64,000 bases of DNA, from positions 1-64,000 of the forward strand of contig DJBL01000140.1 in NCBI GenBank assembly GCA_002435595.1. Direction: 5' to 3'. The number at the start of each line of letters is the position of its first letter. Position 1 is the stretch's first letter. This document shows, one piece after another, positions 17,696 through 27,671 of the stretch. Made by a program: the position numbers and the translations under genes. Origin of the DNA: Stenotrophomonas maltophilia. GTDB taxonomy: Bacteria; Pseudomonadota; Gammaproteobacteria; Xanthomonadales; Xanthomonadaceae. Under the pieces are notes generated by a model, which was not told where the DNA came from, made no database searches, and saw only the letters and a program-made list of their open reading frames with translations.

Positions 17696-18118
17696 ATGAA
17701 TCCTCGTGGTATCGCGCGCCGAGCCGTTCGCGGCTTTACGCTGATCGAGCTGATGATCGTGGTGGGGATCGTGGGGATCCTCGCCGCCATCGCCTATCCC
17801 AGCTACAACGAGCACGTGCGCAAGTCGCGCCGTGCCCAGGCCAAGGCCGATCTGGTCGAGTACGCGCAGACGCTCGAGCGCTTCCATACCAGCAACAATT
17901 CGTACGCCGATTTCGCCTTCGCCAACGGCACCACCACGGTCAACTCGCCGCGCGAAGGTGGCACGGTGGCCTACGAGATCACCGTGGAAAGCGAGCAGTC
18001 GGCCTTTACCCTGACCGCGACGGCCAAGAACGGCCAGCTGAAGGACAAGTGCGGCAACCTGTCGGTGAACCAGGCCAACGTCAAGACGGCGCAGGCCACG
18101 CTGTCCGACTGCTGGTGA
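17696..18118 (+). CDS. pilE: Type IV minor pilin PilE
   Basis: A 140-residue prepilin with cleavage site VRG/FTLIELMIVV and a classical N-terminal helix ending IAYPSYNEHVRKSRRAQA. Two cysteines in the last 40 residues (KDKCGN and SDCW) form the usual D-region disulfide. The ATG at 17696 is preceded by AGGAG with 7-nt spacing. It is the last gene of the operon; tRNA-Asn follows after 73 bp with its own promoter. Confidence 0.93.
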   Translation: MNPRGIARRAVRGFTLIELMIVVGIVGILAAIAYPSYNEHVRKSRRAQAKADLVEYAQTLERFHTSNNSYADFAFANGTTTVNSPREGGTVAYEITVESEQSAFTLTATAKNGQLKDKCGNLSVNQANVKTAQATLSDCW

Positions 18119-18152
18119 GTCGGGCAGGGCGGGGCGGGGTGGTTGAAGGGTG

Positions 18153-18181
18153 TTGCCCTTCGGCAAAACCACCTTTACAAT
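18153..18181 (+). promoter_or_regulatory. Promoter of tRNA-Asn
   Basis: TTGCCC (18153-18158), 17-bp spacer, TACAAT (18176-18181), ending 10 bp before the tRNA. It is a good sigma-70 match. Confidence 0.7.
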
Positions 18182-18191
18182 GCGCCTCCCC

Positions 18192-18268
18192 GCCCGAATA
18201 GCTCAGCCGGTTAGAGCACTTGACTGTTAATCAGGGGGTCGTTGGTTCGAGTCCAACTTCGGGCGCCA
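18192..18268 (+). tRNA. tRNA-Asn (anticodon GTT)
   Basis: A 77-nt cloverleaf with acceptor GCCCGAA/TTCGGGC, anticodon GTT at 18226-18228, TTCGAGTCC T-arm and encoded CCA. It sits between the pilin operon and uvrB and is followed by a strong terminator. Confidence 0.97.
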
Positions 18269-18274
18269 GATCTG

Positions 18275-18306
18275 AAAAAGCCGCGAGAAATCGCGGCTTT
18301 TTCTTT
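18275..18306. terminator. Bidirectional terminator after tRNA-Asn
   Basis: AAAAAGCCGCGA and TCGCGGCTTTTT form a symmetric stem with A and T flanks. It can end the tRNA transcript on the plus strand and the pseudopilin gene on the minus strand. Confidence 0.85.
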
Positions 18307-18328
18307 GCCTGCGATGCGCCGCGCACGC

Positions 18329-18877
18329 TCAGTGCGGACAACCGCCGGGGGTATCGTGGACCTCCGAGCGCACGCGCCCGGCGTTGCTGACCACCACCCG
18401 CCCCAGCAGGTGCCCGTGGCGACAGATCCGCAGCGACAGGTTGCTGCCGTAGGCACGCCCATCGCCCTGGTAGCGCAGCCGACTGCGCCCGGCGCTGCCC
18501 ACGATCCGCCATCCCGGTGGCGCTCGCCAGGCCTGGTGGCGCAGGATGTCGGCGGCCGCAGGGGGTGCTCGATCACGGCCTGCCACGTAGACGATCCAGC
18601 CATCGGCCCAGGCCTCGGGGCCGGCGCAGTGGCGGCCGTCGGTGCTCGCGCAGACGCCCACCTCGGTGTGGCGCTGGATCGCGGCCAGGCGGGCAAAGGC
18701 CAGGTCGGTGCTGAGCATGCGCCGGGCCCCTGCCGCGCGCTGGCGGTCGAGCAGGGCGCGGGTGTCGGGCAGTGCCAGGGCACAGGCCACGCCCAGCACC
18801 AGCAGGGCGACCATGGTTTCGATCAGGCTCCAGCCGCGCAGGCGACGCAGCGGGGCAGGCAACGGCGGCAGGGGCAT
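18329..18877 (-). CDS. Orphan pseudopilin, GspH/FimT family
   Basis: A 182-residue prepilin-like protein on the strand opposite the pilin operon. A leader of basic residues ends at LRG before WSLIETMVALLVLGVACALA; E+5 is kept but W replaces F at +1. The rest resembles a GspH domain (DLAFARLAAIQRHTEVGVC, GWIVYV). Both FimT-type proteins in the window share the VGVC/GGVCG-like cysteine region. The start is the ATG at 18877; the ribosome site is weak. It is cut off from the other pilin genes by tRNA-Asn and may serve DNA uptake or pilus priming under separate control. Confidence 0.82.
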   Translation of the reverse strand: MPLPPLPAPLRRLRGWSLIETMVALLVLGVACALALPDTRALLDRQRAAGARRMLSTDLAFARLAAIQRHTEVGVCASTDGRHCAGPEAWADGWIVYVAGRDRAPPAAADILRHQAWRAPPGWRIVGSAGRSRLRYQGDGRAYGSNLSLRICRHGHLLGRVVVSNAGRVRSEVHDTPGGCPH

Positions 18878-19030
18878 GAGGGCTGTACCAGCAGGGGCCA
18901 GGCATTCCAGCCTGCGCGGCCCGTGCGGCGGTGCGCATCGGGCGCAGGCGCGGTGGGGCGTAGGCGTCCCCCTCAGCCAGCCGTCACCATGCCCCCCGGT
19001 ATACTGGAGGGCCCGGGATTTGGCGGCACC

Positions 19031-21055
<2,025 letters not shown>

Positions 21056-21087
21056 ACCGCCGGGAGTGAAATATCTTCACAAAAGTG

Positions 21088-21116
21088 TTGCGCTTCCCGG
21101 GGGACCTCCGTAATAT
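21088..21116 (+). promoter_or_regulatory. Promoter of tRNA-Val
   Basis: TTGCGC (21088-21093), 17-bp spacer, TAATAT (21111-21116), about 46 bp before the tRNA. Confidence 0.65.
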
Positions 21117-21162
21117 ACGCGGCCTGCCCCGGCGCAATCGCAACGGCGCAGAGCAGTAAAAC

Positions 21163-21237
21163 GGGCGGTTAGCTCAGCGGTAGAGCACTACCTTGACATG
21201 GTAGGGGTCACAGGTTCGAACCCTGTACCGCCCACCA
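21163..21237 (+). tRNA. tRNA-Val (anticodon GAC)
   Basis: A 75-nt cloverleaf with acceptor GGGCGGT/ACCGCCC, anticodon GAC at 21195-21197, TTCGAACCC T-arm and encoded CCA. Followed by a terminator at 21272. Confidence 0.97.
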
Positions 21238-21271
21238 CTCCGACCTCGACGAGGTGCGGGTGGAAACGAAG

Positions 21272-21298
21272 AAGGCCAGCCATCGTGCTGGCCTTTTT
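21272..21298 (+). terminator. Terminator of tRNA-Val
   Basis: AAGGCCAGC and GCTGGCCTT form the stem, followed by T5. Confidence 0.85.
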
Positions 21299-21831
21299 GT
21301 TGTGTTTTGCCGCGCGGGTCAGCCGACCCGGCGCGCCGCGGGATGTGCCGGGCGACGCGCGCGGCAGCGGACCTGTCCTGTATACGCCAGCACGCGGCCG
21401 GCCAGGGGCGGCGTAGGCGTGCTCCATCCTGGATCCGGCACAAGGCAGCGCTGGGAATCGAGCAGGCCCACCGACCGCGGCGGGCCGCCCACGGGAATGC
21501 GCAGATCGAACTGCCACGCGCGATTCAGTCCCTCTGATGACAGCCTTTTTCTTCCTCATCGACCGGGTCGGCCGGGCGGCCGCCTGCGCAGGGTCGACCC
21601 TCTCCTGGTGCCGGCCTGGCGACAGTGGCCAGGGGCCGGCACCCGGTTTGGATCGATCTGCGCACGGCCATTCCGTGGATTGGCCACGGTGCGTGAAAAT
21701 GAAAATGCCAGGGGCGGGCGGTCTGTAATGGACGCCGCCATTATTCTGGTGTGCTGATTCCGACACCGGCGTTGTGAGGGGTGCCATGGGTAATCCTGTC
21801 CGGCCGGGATTCTTGTGCTAGCGTCTGCGGG
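21299..21831. other. Gene-poor gap with one strong hairpin
   Basis: About 530 bp in which the open frames have no family resemblance, no ribosome site and no consistent codon bias. The only clear structure is a hairpin at 21608-21642: GTGCCGGCC and GGCCGGCAC with an inner TGGC/GCCA pair around GACAGT, separated from the outer stem on one side by GG. It resembles the Stenotrophomonas REP palindromes. A G+C dip from about 21660 to 21880 suggests that the promoter of the next gene is there. Confidence 0.5.
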
Positions 21832-21859
21832 CCAATTGGCAGGGATTCAGTCCAATTGG
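21832..21859 (+). promoter_or_regulatory. Paired CCAATTGG palindromes, possible operator
   Basis: The perfect palindrome CCAATTGG occurs at 21832-21839 and again at 21852-21859, 20 bp centre to centre, which is two turns on the same DNA face. The pair lies 40 bp before the start of the exported protein and just after a -10-like GTGCTAGC. A dimeric regulator binding both sites is an inference. Confidence 0.35.
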
Positions 21860-21898
21860 AAAGCGGTCAGGAAACTTCAACCATTATGAGGAGGCATC

Positions 21899-22366
21899 AT
21901 GAGGATGCTGCATCGTCTCACCGTCATTACCATCACGGCTGCTTTGTTCTCGCCCGCGCTGGCGTCCGCGCAGAACGCACAGGCCTCCGGCACGTGCTGC
22001 GCCTCCGACCCGCATGGCGTCTCCATTGCCTCCAAGGGGATCGGCGAATCGGCGCCGCTGGCGCTGAATGTCAGCCAGGCGTCGGCGTGGAAGGCATTCG
22101 AGTTCAAGCGCGACGGGGTCTGGTACCTGCAGGTCAATGGCAGCGACGGCACTGTCCGCGCGATCATCGGCAACATCGACCGCGAGTTCTGGACGTTGCC
22201 GGGTGGTGTTGATGCCGACCGCGTCTCGCTGCCGGGCCACCTGCTGGAGATTCCTGCCGGTGCGCAGCGGACGGTGGTGTATCGCAAGCCGCAGATGCTG
22301 CTGGTGGGTTACAACACTGCGGGCGGCATGCTGTGGTCGGTGGAAAGTCCGGACGGCACGCGGTAA
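21899..22366 (+). CDS. Small exported protein of unknown function
   Basis: A 155-residue protein (149 if the second ATG at 21905 is used). A strong GAGGAGG lies at 21888-21894. The signal peptide runs to ALASAQNAQA, giving a mature periplasmic or surface protein of about 130 residues with a CC pair just after it (GTCCASDP). The body is beta-rich (FEFKRDGVWYLQVNGSDGTVRAIIGNID). I do not recognise a family. The last 58 bp overlap the 3' end of the convergent MASE1 gene, so each mRNA is antisense to the other there. Confidence 0.8.
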   Translation: MRMLHRLTVITITAALFSPALASAQNAQASGTCCASDPHGVSIASKGIGESAPLALNVSQASAWKAFEFKRDGVWYLQVNGSDGTVRAIIGNIDREFWTLPGGVDADRVSLPGHLLEIPAGAQRTVVYRKPQMLLVGYNTAGGMLWSVESPDGTR

Positions 22367-23898
22367 GCGACCGGCATTTCTATCAGCGTCAAGCGGATAC
22401 GGTTACGGCGGCACTGGACGGTGCCGCCGTACGCCAATACCCGGCCGCCCAGCACTTCCATGGCCTGCGCTGCGGTGGCCCGGGTAAGTCGGCGGGTAGG
22501 GTCGAGCAGTGCAATGGTCATCACGATGCCGCGCGTGCCGGCGCGTTTGCCGCAGCGGCTGCGGACCTGCAGGTAGCCATGCTCGTGCTTGAGCAGTAGT
22601 CCCACTGCCTCGGCCAGGCTGCGATACGCAGCCAGTTGCAGGCCCAGGCTGAGTTGGCAGGGATCGCCGGCAAGCAGTGGGCGGGCGACCCGGTCGGTGG
22701 CGTTCCACGCCTCGGAAATGCCGCCCATGCGCAGCGCGACATACAACCCGGAGTACTCGATCTCGGTCGGATAGACCAGGCTGACCTGCTCACGGAACAG
22801 TTGGGACTGCGCCACGTTGGTGCGCAGCATGTCCATCGCCGGCGCGTGGTGGCCGCGTTCCTTCAGCCATTCCACCGCCTTGTTGAACGAGGTGTCGATA
22901 TCGTCCCCGATCCGCTTCATGTGCAGGGCGCGTTCGCGCATGTCCTGCTCGTTGGCCAGGTGCGAGGTGCGCGCCAGATCCAAGGCGCGGTTGCCCAGTC
23001 GATCGCGCTGGGTGAAGCGGTGGTAATGGTGGGAGATGGTCGAGCCCAGCAGCAGCAGGGTAGTGCCGGTCACGGCCAGGATCTGCTGGGAAATGAAGAT
23101 GGTGTCGTCGAACGAGCCGGGCAGGCCGGTGCTCTGCATGGTCAGGCCGATGGTCAGGTTCAGGGTGACCACGCTGACTGCCGCACCGCGCCAGCCGTAC
23201 AGGCAGGTCAGTGCGATGGCCGGGAACATCATCGCGATGTGCAGGCTGTGCTTGGTGATTGCGTCGGCATCGGGCAGGCGCATCGCCGCCAGCCCGAGCA
23301 TGACGATCGCGCCCAGCGAAACCGGCAGCGCGAACGACCAGCCCCGGGGGGCGACGTAGGACACGTGACGACGCGTCCACAACAGCGCCAGCGGCGCGAA
23401 GATCAGGATGCCCAGGTAATCACCGATCACATACCGCGCCACGCCCGTCCACGAGACCGCCTCGTGGAGCGTGGGCATCAGCAGGTAGGCCAGGCCCTGG
23501 TTGAGCATCGAAACCGTGATCGCGGCGAGCGCGGCGACCGAGAGCAGCCAGGATTCGTTGCCGGACGCCATCAGGCGCCGATGCGCATGCACGATCAGCG
23601 CCACGCTGGGCATCAGCACGGCAGAGGCGATGACTACCCACGCCACGCCATATTTCTCGATCAATGGATAGCGCGCCTGGGCGAAGAACAGGTATTCGCC
23701 CAGAATCAGGTAGGGCCAGAAACGCGGCGGCGCCAGCAGCAGTGCGGCCACGCGCACGCCGGCCGGCAGGTAGAACTGATCCACCGAGGTGCCGCGCGCG
23801 ATCCAGTAGGCGAAGGCATACAGCAGAGCCAGCAGCACACCGCTCGGATGGATGCGCAGATTGAGGTGAAACTCCTTTTTCAACCAGCTCAGCTGCAC
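22309..23898 (-). CDS. MASE1 membrane protein with degenerate histidine-kinase-like C-terminus
   Basis: A 529-residue protein starting at GTG 23898 with GGAGG 6 nt upstream. Residues 1 to about 290 are a multi-spanning MASE1-like sensor domain. The C-terminal half resembles UhpB/NarX-type kinases, but the phospho-acceptor box reads KRIGDDI, with glycine 331 where histidine is expected, and the N-box reads YRSLAEAVGLLLKHE without its asparagine. No G-box is visible. It is therefore probably not an active kinase; it could be a receptor that signals by conformation or a partner of another kinase. No response regulator is adjacent. It overlaps the convergent exported-protein gene by 58 bp. Confidence 0.8.
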   Translation of the reverse strand: MQLSWLKKEFHLNLRIHPSGVLLALLYAFAYWIARGTSVDQFYLPAGVRVAALLLAPPRFWPYLILGEYLFFAQARYPLIEKYGVAWVVIASAVLMPSVALIVHAHRRLMASGNESWLLSVAALAAITVSMLNQGLAYLLMPTLHEAVSWTGVARYVIGDYLGILIFAPLALLWTRRHVSYVAPRGWSFALPVSLGAIVMLGLAAMRLPDADAITKHSLHIAMMFPAIALTCLYGWRGAAVSVVTLNLTIGLTMQSTGLPGSFDDTIFISQQILAVTGTTLLLLGSTISHHYHRFTQRDRLGNRALDLARTSHLANEQDMRERALHMKRIGDDIDTSFNKAVEWLKERGHHAPAMDMLRTNVAQSQLFREQVSLVYPTEIEYSGLYVALRMGGISEAWNATDRVARPLLAGDPCQLSLGLQLAAYRSLAEAVGLLLKHEHGYLQVRSRCGKRAGTRGIVMTIALLDPTRRLTRATAAQAMEVLGGRVLAYGGTVQCRRNRIRLTLIEMPVAYRVPSGLSTDHSMPPAVL

Positions 23899-24149
23899 GG
23901 ATACCTCCGTTCACGTGGGTGGCGCGTCACCGACACAGTGGGCCGGGGCTGAACGGACACTATCGGCGAAAGCGTCTGGATGCAACGTCATTGCGGCGAA
24001 AAGCGGCCACGGCACTTTCTGCAGTCTGCGCCATGTGAACGTCGGAGTTGATGCAGATCACAATTTGTTCGGGATAACACGGCATTTACCCACGTGCCGT
24101 GTGCCGCGTGGCCGATGGCTTGCAGGGCGGCATCGTCCAAGCATGACCC

Positions 24150-26570
24150 ATGCCCAGACATCAACCGATACCTGCCGCGCCCGATTATCCATCCGGCCCG
24201 CCTGCGGCGACGCTGCCGCTGGCGGGCAAGGCCTGCGCCGCTGCGCTGCTGCTTGGCGCCTGCGCCTGTGTGTTCGCCCCGGCATTGCTGCCGCGCTGGG
24301 TCGCAGCGTTGCTGCTGGCATCGGGCCTGGCAGTGTGGTCGTGGCCATGCCGATGGCGTGCACTGGGCGCGGCGTTATCCGGACTGGGCTGGGCGACGCT
24401 GCACGCGCACCTGGCCCTTTCCCTGCAGCTGCCGGCAGCCAGCGCCGTGGCCGAGCACATCGTGCGGGGCAGGGTGGCCGACCTGCCGGTGCATGGCGCG
24501 CGCAGCAGCCGCTTCCTGTTCCAGGTGGACGACGATCCTGCCCTGCCGGTCCCGCTGCGAGGGCGCGCATTCGTGGTGAGCTGGCATGGCCAGCCGGGCA
24601 ACGCCGCCGACCCGCGCCGGCATGTCCGCGCCGGCGCGCGCTGGGAGCTGCCCGTGCGCCTGCGGCCACCGCGGGGCCTGCGTAACCCGGGCGGCTTCGA
24701 CGGCGAACGGCAGGCGGTCCTGCAGCGGCTGTCCGGCACGGGCTACGTACGCGACCCGGCCCGTGCCAGCGCGCTGGGGCCTGCCCAAGGGCTGCCGGCC
24801 TGGCGTGAGCGCATGGCCGAGGCGATCGGCGCGCAGGTGCGCGGGGGCGGGGCGCGCTTCGTGCAGGCGCTCGCACTGGGCGACACGCGCGGGCTGAGCC
24901 AGGCCGACTGGGACGATCTGCGTGCGCTGGGCCTGACCCACCTGATTGCGATCTCCGGCTTTCACGTCGGCCTGGTCGCCGGCGGCACGGCGTGGCTGGC
25001 CGCGCTCGGCTGGCGGCTGTGGCCGGCCCTCGGGCGTCGCCTGCCCCGACCATTGGCGGCGGCCGTGGCGGCCGTGCTGGGCGCGGCGCTGTATGCAGCA
25101 GTGGCCGGGTTCGCCCTGCCCACGGTGCGGACGGTGTTGATGATCGCGGTGGTGGGCGCGGCGCGCTGCGCGCGCAGGCCGGCGACAGTGGGCCAGGCGC
25201 TGGCGCTGGCCGCCCTGGCCGTGCTGCTGGCAGATCCGCTGGCGCTGCTTGCCCCGGGGTTCTGGCTCAGCTTTGCCGGCGTGCTGTGGCTGGTCTGGTG
25301 CCTGCCGGGGCAGCAGGTGCACTGGCTGCGCACGTTCCTGGGGGCGCAGGGCGTGGCCACGCTTGCGTTGCTGCCGCTGACCGTGGCGCTGTTTGGGCAG
25401 ACTTCGCGCGCCGGGCCGCTGGTCAACCTGCTGGCGATCCCGTGGTGGAGCCTGGTGGTGGTGCCGCTGGCGTTGCTGGGCACCGCACTGGAGGCGGCGC
25501 TGTCCGGCGCCGGGCGCTGGCCGTGGCAGCTGGCGGCATGGTCCTTCGAAGCCAGCTGGTGGCTGTTGGGGCATGTCGCGCGCGCGCCGCTGGCGTTGTG
25601 GTGGCTGCCCGAGGCCGGCCGCTGGGCGGTACTGGCTGCGCTGCTCGGCGTGGCGTGGCTGCTGCTGCCGCGTGGCAGCGGCGGCCGACTGCCGGCGCTG
25701 GTGCTGTGCCTGCCGCTGCTGTGGCCGGCGCAGCAGCGGCCGCGCCACGGCGAAGCCGAACTGCTGGTGATGGATGTCGGGCAGGGTCTGGCGATCTGGG
25801 TACGGACCCGCAGCCATCGGCTGCTGTATGACGCCGGGCCGGCCGCCGAGGGAGGCTTCGATGCCGGTGAGCGCGTGGTGGTGCCGACCCTGCACGCCTT
25901 GGGCGAACACCGACTGGACCGGCTGCTGCTGAGCCACGGCGACCGCGACCACGCCGGCGGCGTGGCGGCGGTGCGGCGCGCTTACCGGCATCCGCCCGAG
26001 CTGGCACCGGCCGGCGCGCTGCCGGGCGTGCGCACGCCCTGCGCCGTGGGCCAGGCCTGGCGCTGGGATGGGGTCGAGTTCCGGATCCTGCACCCGCGGC
26101 CTGGCACGCCTTACCGTGGCAACGCGAGCAGCTGCGTGCTGCGTATCGGCACCGCGCACGGGGCGATCCTGCTGGCCGGGGACATCGACGCGGCCAGCGA
26201 AGCGGTGCTGCTGGCCGATGCCACCGCACTGCGCGCCGCGCTGGTGGTGGTGCCCCATCACGGCAGCGCCGGCTCCTCCAGCCCGGCTTGGGTGGAGGCG
26301 GTGGCGCCCCGCCTGGCGATCGTCTCGGCCGGGCACGGCAACCGCTTCGGCCATCCGCGTGCCGAGGTGGTGGCGCGGTGGCAGGCCGCCGGTGCCGAGG
26401 TGCTGGGCACCGCCGGCAGTGGCGCGGTGCGCGCCTGGCTGGGGGGTGAAGGTCTGCACGTGCGTGAACAACGTGTTTTTCAGCCGCGTTGGTGGGATGC
26501 CGCGGAGCGGAGCCGGTCGGCTGCTATTCTATCGGTGGTCAAACAGGCGGCCGATGGGCCGGAGGGTTGA
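24150..26570 (+). CDS. comEC: DNA uptake channel protein ComEC/Rec2
   Basis: An 806-residue inner-membrane protein for import of single-stranded DNA in natural transformation. An N-terminal DUF4131-like region is followed by the competence domain (ALALGDTRGLS, LTHLIAISGFHVGLVAG) with many membrane helices, and a C-terminal metallo-beta-lactamase domain (MDVGQGLAIWVR, SHGDRDHAGG near residue 595, PHHGS). The start has no strong ribosome site. It is followed 3 bp later by exbB. With the FimT/pilus genes at 11-18 kb, the window carries several parts of a DNA-uptake route. Confidence 0.95.
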   Translation: MPRHQPIPAAPDYPSGPPAATLPLAGKACAAALLLGACACVFAPALLPRWVAALLLASGLAVWSWPCRWRALGAALSGLGWATLHAHLALSLQLPAASAVAEHIVRGRVADLPVHGARSSRFLFQVDDDPALPVPLRGRAFVVSWHGQPGNAADPRRHVRAGARWELPVRLRPPRGLRNPGGFDGERQAVLQRLSGTGYVRDPARASALGPAQGLPAWRERMAEAIGAQVRGGGARFVQALALGDTRGLSQADWDDLRALGLTHLIAISGFHVGLVAGGTAWLAALGWRLWPALGRRLPRPLAAAVAAVLGAALYAAVAGFALPTVRTVLMIAVVGAARCARRPATVGQALALAALAVLLADPLALLAPGFWLSFAGVLWLVWCLPGQQVHWLRTFLGAQGVATLALLPLTVALFGQTSRAGPLVNLLAIPWWSLVVVPLALLGTALEAALSGAGRWPWQLAAWSFEASWWLLGHVARAPLALWWLPEAGRWAVLAALLGVAWLLLPRGSGGRLPALVLCLPLLWPAQQRPRHGEAELLVMDVGQGLAIWVRTRSHRLLYDAGPAAEGGFDAGERVVVPTLHALGEHRLDRLLLSHGDRDHAGGVAAVRRAYRHPPELAPAGALPGVRTPCAVGQAWRWDGVEFRILHPRPGTPYRGNASSCVLRIGTAHGAILLAGDIDAASEAVLLADATALRAALVVVPHHGSAGSSSPAWVEAVAPRLAIVSAGHGNRFGHPRAEVVARWQAAGAEVLGTAGSGAVRAWLGGEGLHVREQRVFQPRWWDAAERSRSAAILSVVKQAADGPEG

Positions 26571-26573
26571 AAC

Positions 26574-27245
26574 GTGTGGGAACTGGTCAAGGCCGGTGGC
26601 TGGCCGATGGTGCCGCTGCTGCTGTTGGGCGTACTGGCTTTGGCGATCGTCCTGGAGCGTTTCTGGACCTTGCGGCGTAACGAGGTCCTGCCCCCGGGGC
26701 TGGGTCAGGAAGTGCGCAACTGGGCCGCGCGCGGCAAGCTCGACCCCAGCCACATCCAGTCGTTGCGGGCCAACTCGCCGCTGGGTGCATTGCTGGCGGT
26801 CGCCCTGGAGGCGCGCAACCGGCCGCGCGACCAGATCCGCGAGCGCATCGAGGATGCCGGTCGGCACCTGGTGCACCGCATGGAGCGGTTCCTGAACGCC
26901 CTCGGCACGATCGCCTCGGCCGGCCCGCTGCTGGGCCTGCTCGGCACCGTGGTCGGCATGATCCAGATGTTCCTGGGCATCCTCGACCATGGCGTGGGCG
27001 ATGTGAACCAGCTTGCCGGCGGCATCGGCAAGGCGTTGGTGTGCACCGCCACCGGCATGATCGTGGCGATCCCGGCACTGATGTTCCACCGCTATTTCAA
27101 GGGCCGCATCGGCGGTTACGTGATCGAGATGGAGCAGGAGGCCAGCGCCCTGCTGGACGCGCTCGACGGTCGCCCCGGGGTGATGAACACCCCCGCCCGT
27201 GCCTCGGCAGCCTCCACGGCCGCACCTGTCACGGTCAAGGGCTGA
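26574..27245 (+). CDS. exbB: MotA/TolQ/ExbB proton channel protein
   Basis: A 223-residue inner-membrane protein with three helices and the conserved block SAGPLLGLLGTVVGMIQMF, characteristic of TolQ/ExbB. It forms the proton-driven motor with ExbD. The GTG start at 26574 is preceded by GGAGGG. It lies 3 bp after comEC and 3 bp before exbD. In Pseudomonas and xanthomonads a comEC-exbB-exbD-lipid A gene order is common. No tonB gene is adjacent, so the energised partner is unknown. Confidence 0.93.
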   Translation: MWELVKAGGWPMVPLLLLGVLALAIVLERFWTLRRNEVLPPGLGQEVRNWAARGKLDPSHIQSLRANSPLGALLAVALEARNRPRDQIRERIEDAGRHLVHRMERFLNALGTIASAGPLLGLLGTVVGMIQMFLGILDHGVGDVNQLAGGIGKALVCTATGMIVAIPALMFHRYFKGRIGGYVIEMEQEASALLDALDGRPGVMNTPARASAASTAAPVTVKG

Positions 27246-27248
27246 CGG

Positions 27249-27671
27249 ATGCGTATCCGCAATGACCGGGTCCAGGACGAGCCGCATATCGATCTGGTAC
27301 CGCTGATCGATGTGATCCTCGTGCTGATCATCTTCTTCGTGGTCACCACCACCTTCGACGCGCGCTCGACGCTGCAGCTGCAGCTGCCGACGGCCAGCCA
27401 GCAGGACACCACCGAGCCGCCGCGTTCGTTGAGCGTGCTGGTCAATGCCGAAGGCCGTTATTTCATCAACGACCAGGAAGTGCTGCGCACCGACGTCGAG
27501 TCGGTCAAGCAGACCATCGCCGCCGTCGCCGGCAGCGACCGCGAGCAGACCGTGCTGCTGCGCGCCGACGCACGCACCCCGTACCAGGCCGTGGTCACCG
27601 CCCAGGATGCCCTGGGCCAGCTCGGCTTCCGCCGCATCGCCATCGCTACCGCGCCGGAGGTGCGTCCATGA
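27249..27671 (+). CDS. exbD: ExbD/TolR family biopolymer transport protein
   Basis: A 140-residue protein with a single N-terminal helix (LVPLIDVILVLIIFFVVTTTF) carrying the essential membrane aspartate, followed by a periplasmic domain ending in the FRRIAIAT motif. It pairs with the ExbB protein encoded immediately upstream. Its stop overlaps the msbA start (ATGA at 27668), so motor genes and lipid A export are co-translated. Confidence 0.95.
   Translation: MRIRNDRVQDEPHIDLVPLIDVILVLIIFFVVTTTFDARSTLQLQLPTASQQDTTEPPRSLSVLVNAEGRYFINDQEVLRTDVESVKQTIAAVAGSDREQTVLLRADARTPYQAVVTAQDALGQLGFRRIAIATAPEVRP

Noticed and set aside
13791..17696. 1301-codon open frame antisense to pilY1
   Set aside because: Composition is arginine/histidine/glycine-rich with no domain, as expected for the complement of a high-GC gene. 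PilY1 is unambiguous on the other strand.
19000..19030. LexA/SOS box before uvrB
   Set aside because: The sequence around TATACT has no palindrome of either the E. coli or the xanthomonad LexA type.
21307..21757. Several small open frames after tRNA-Val
   Set aside because: No ribosome sites, no known motifs, amino-acid composition of random high-GC sequence, and overlapping frames on both strands.
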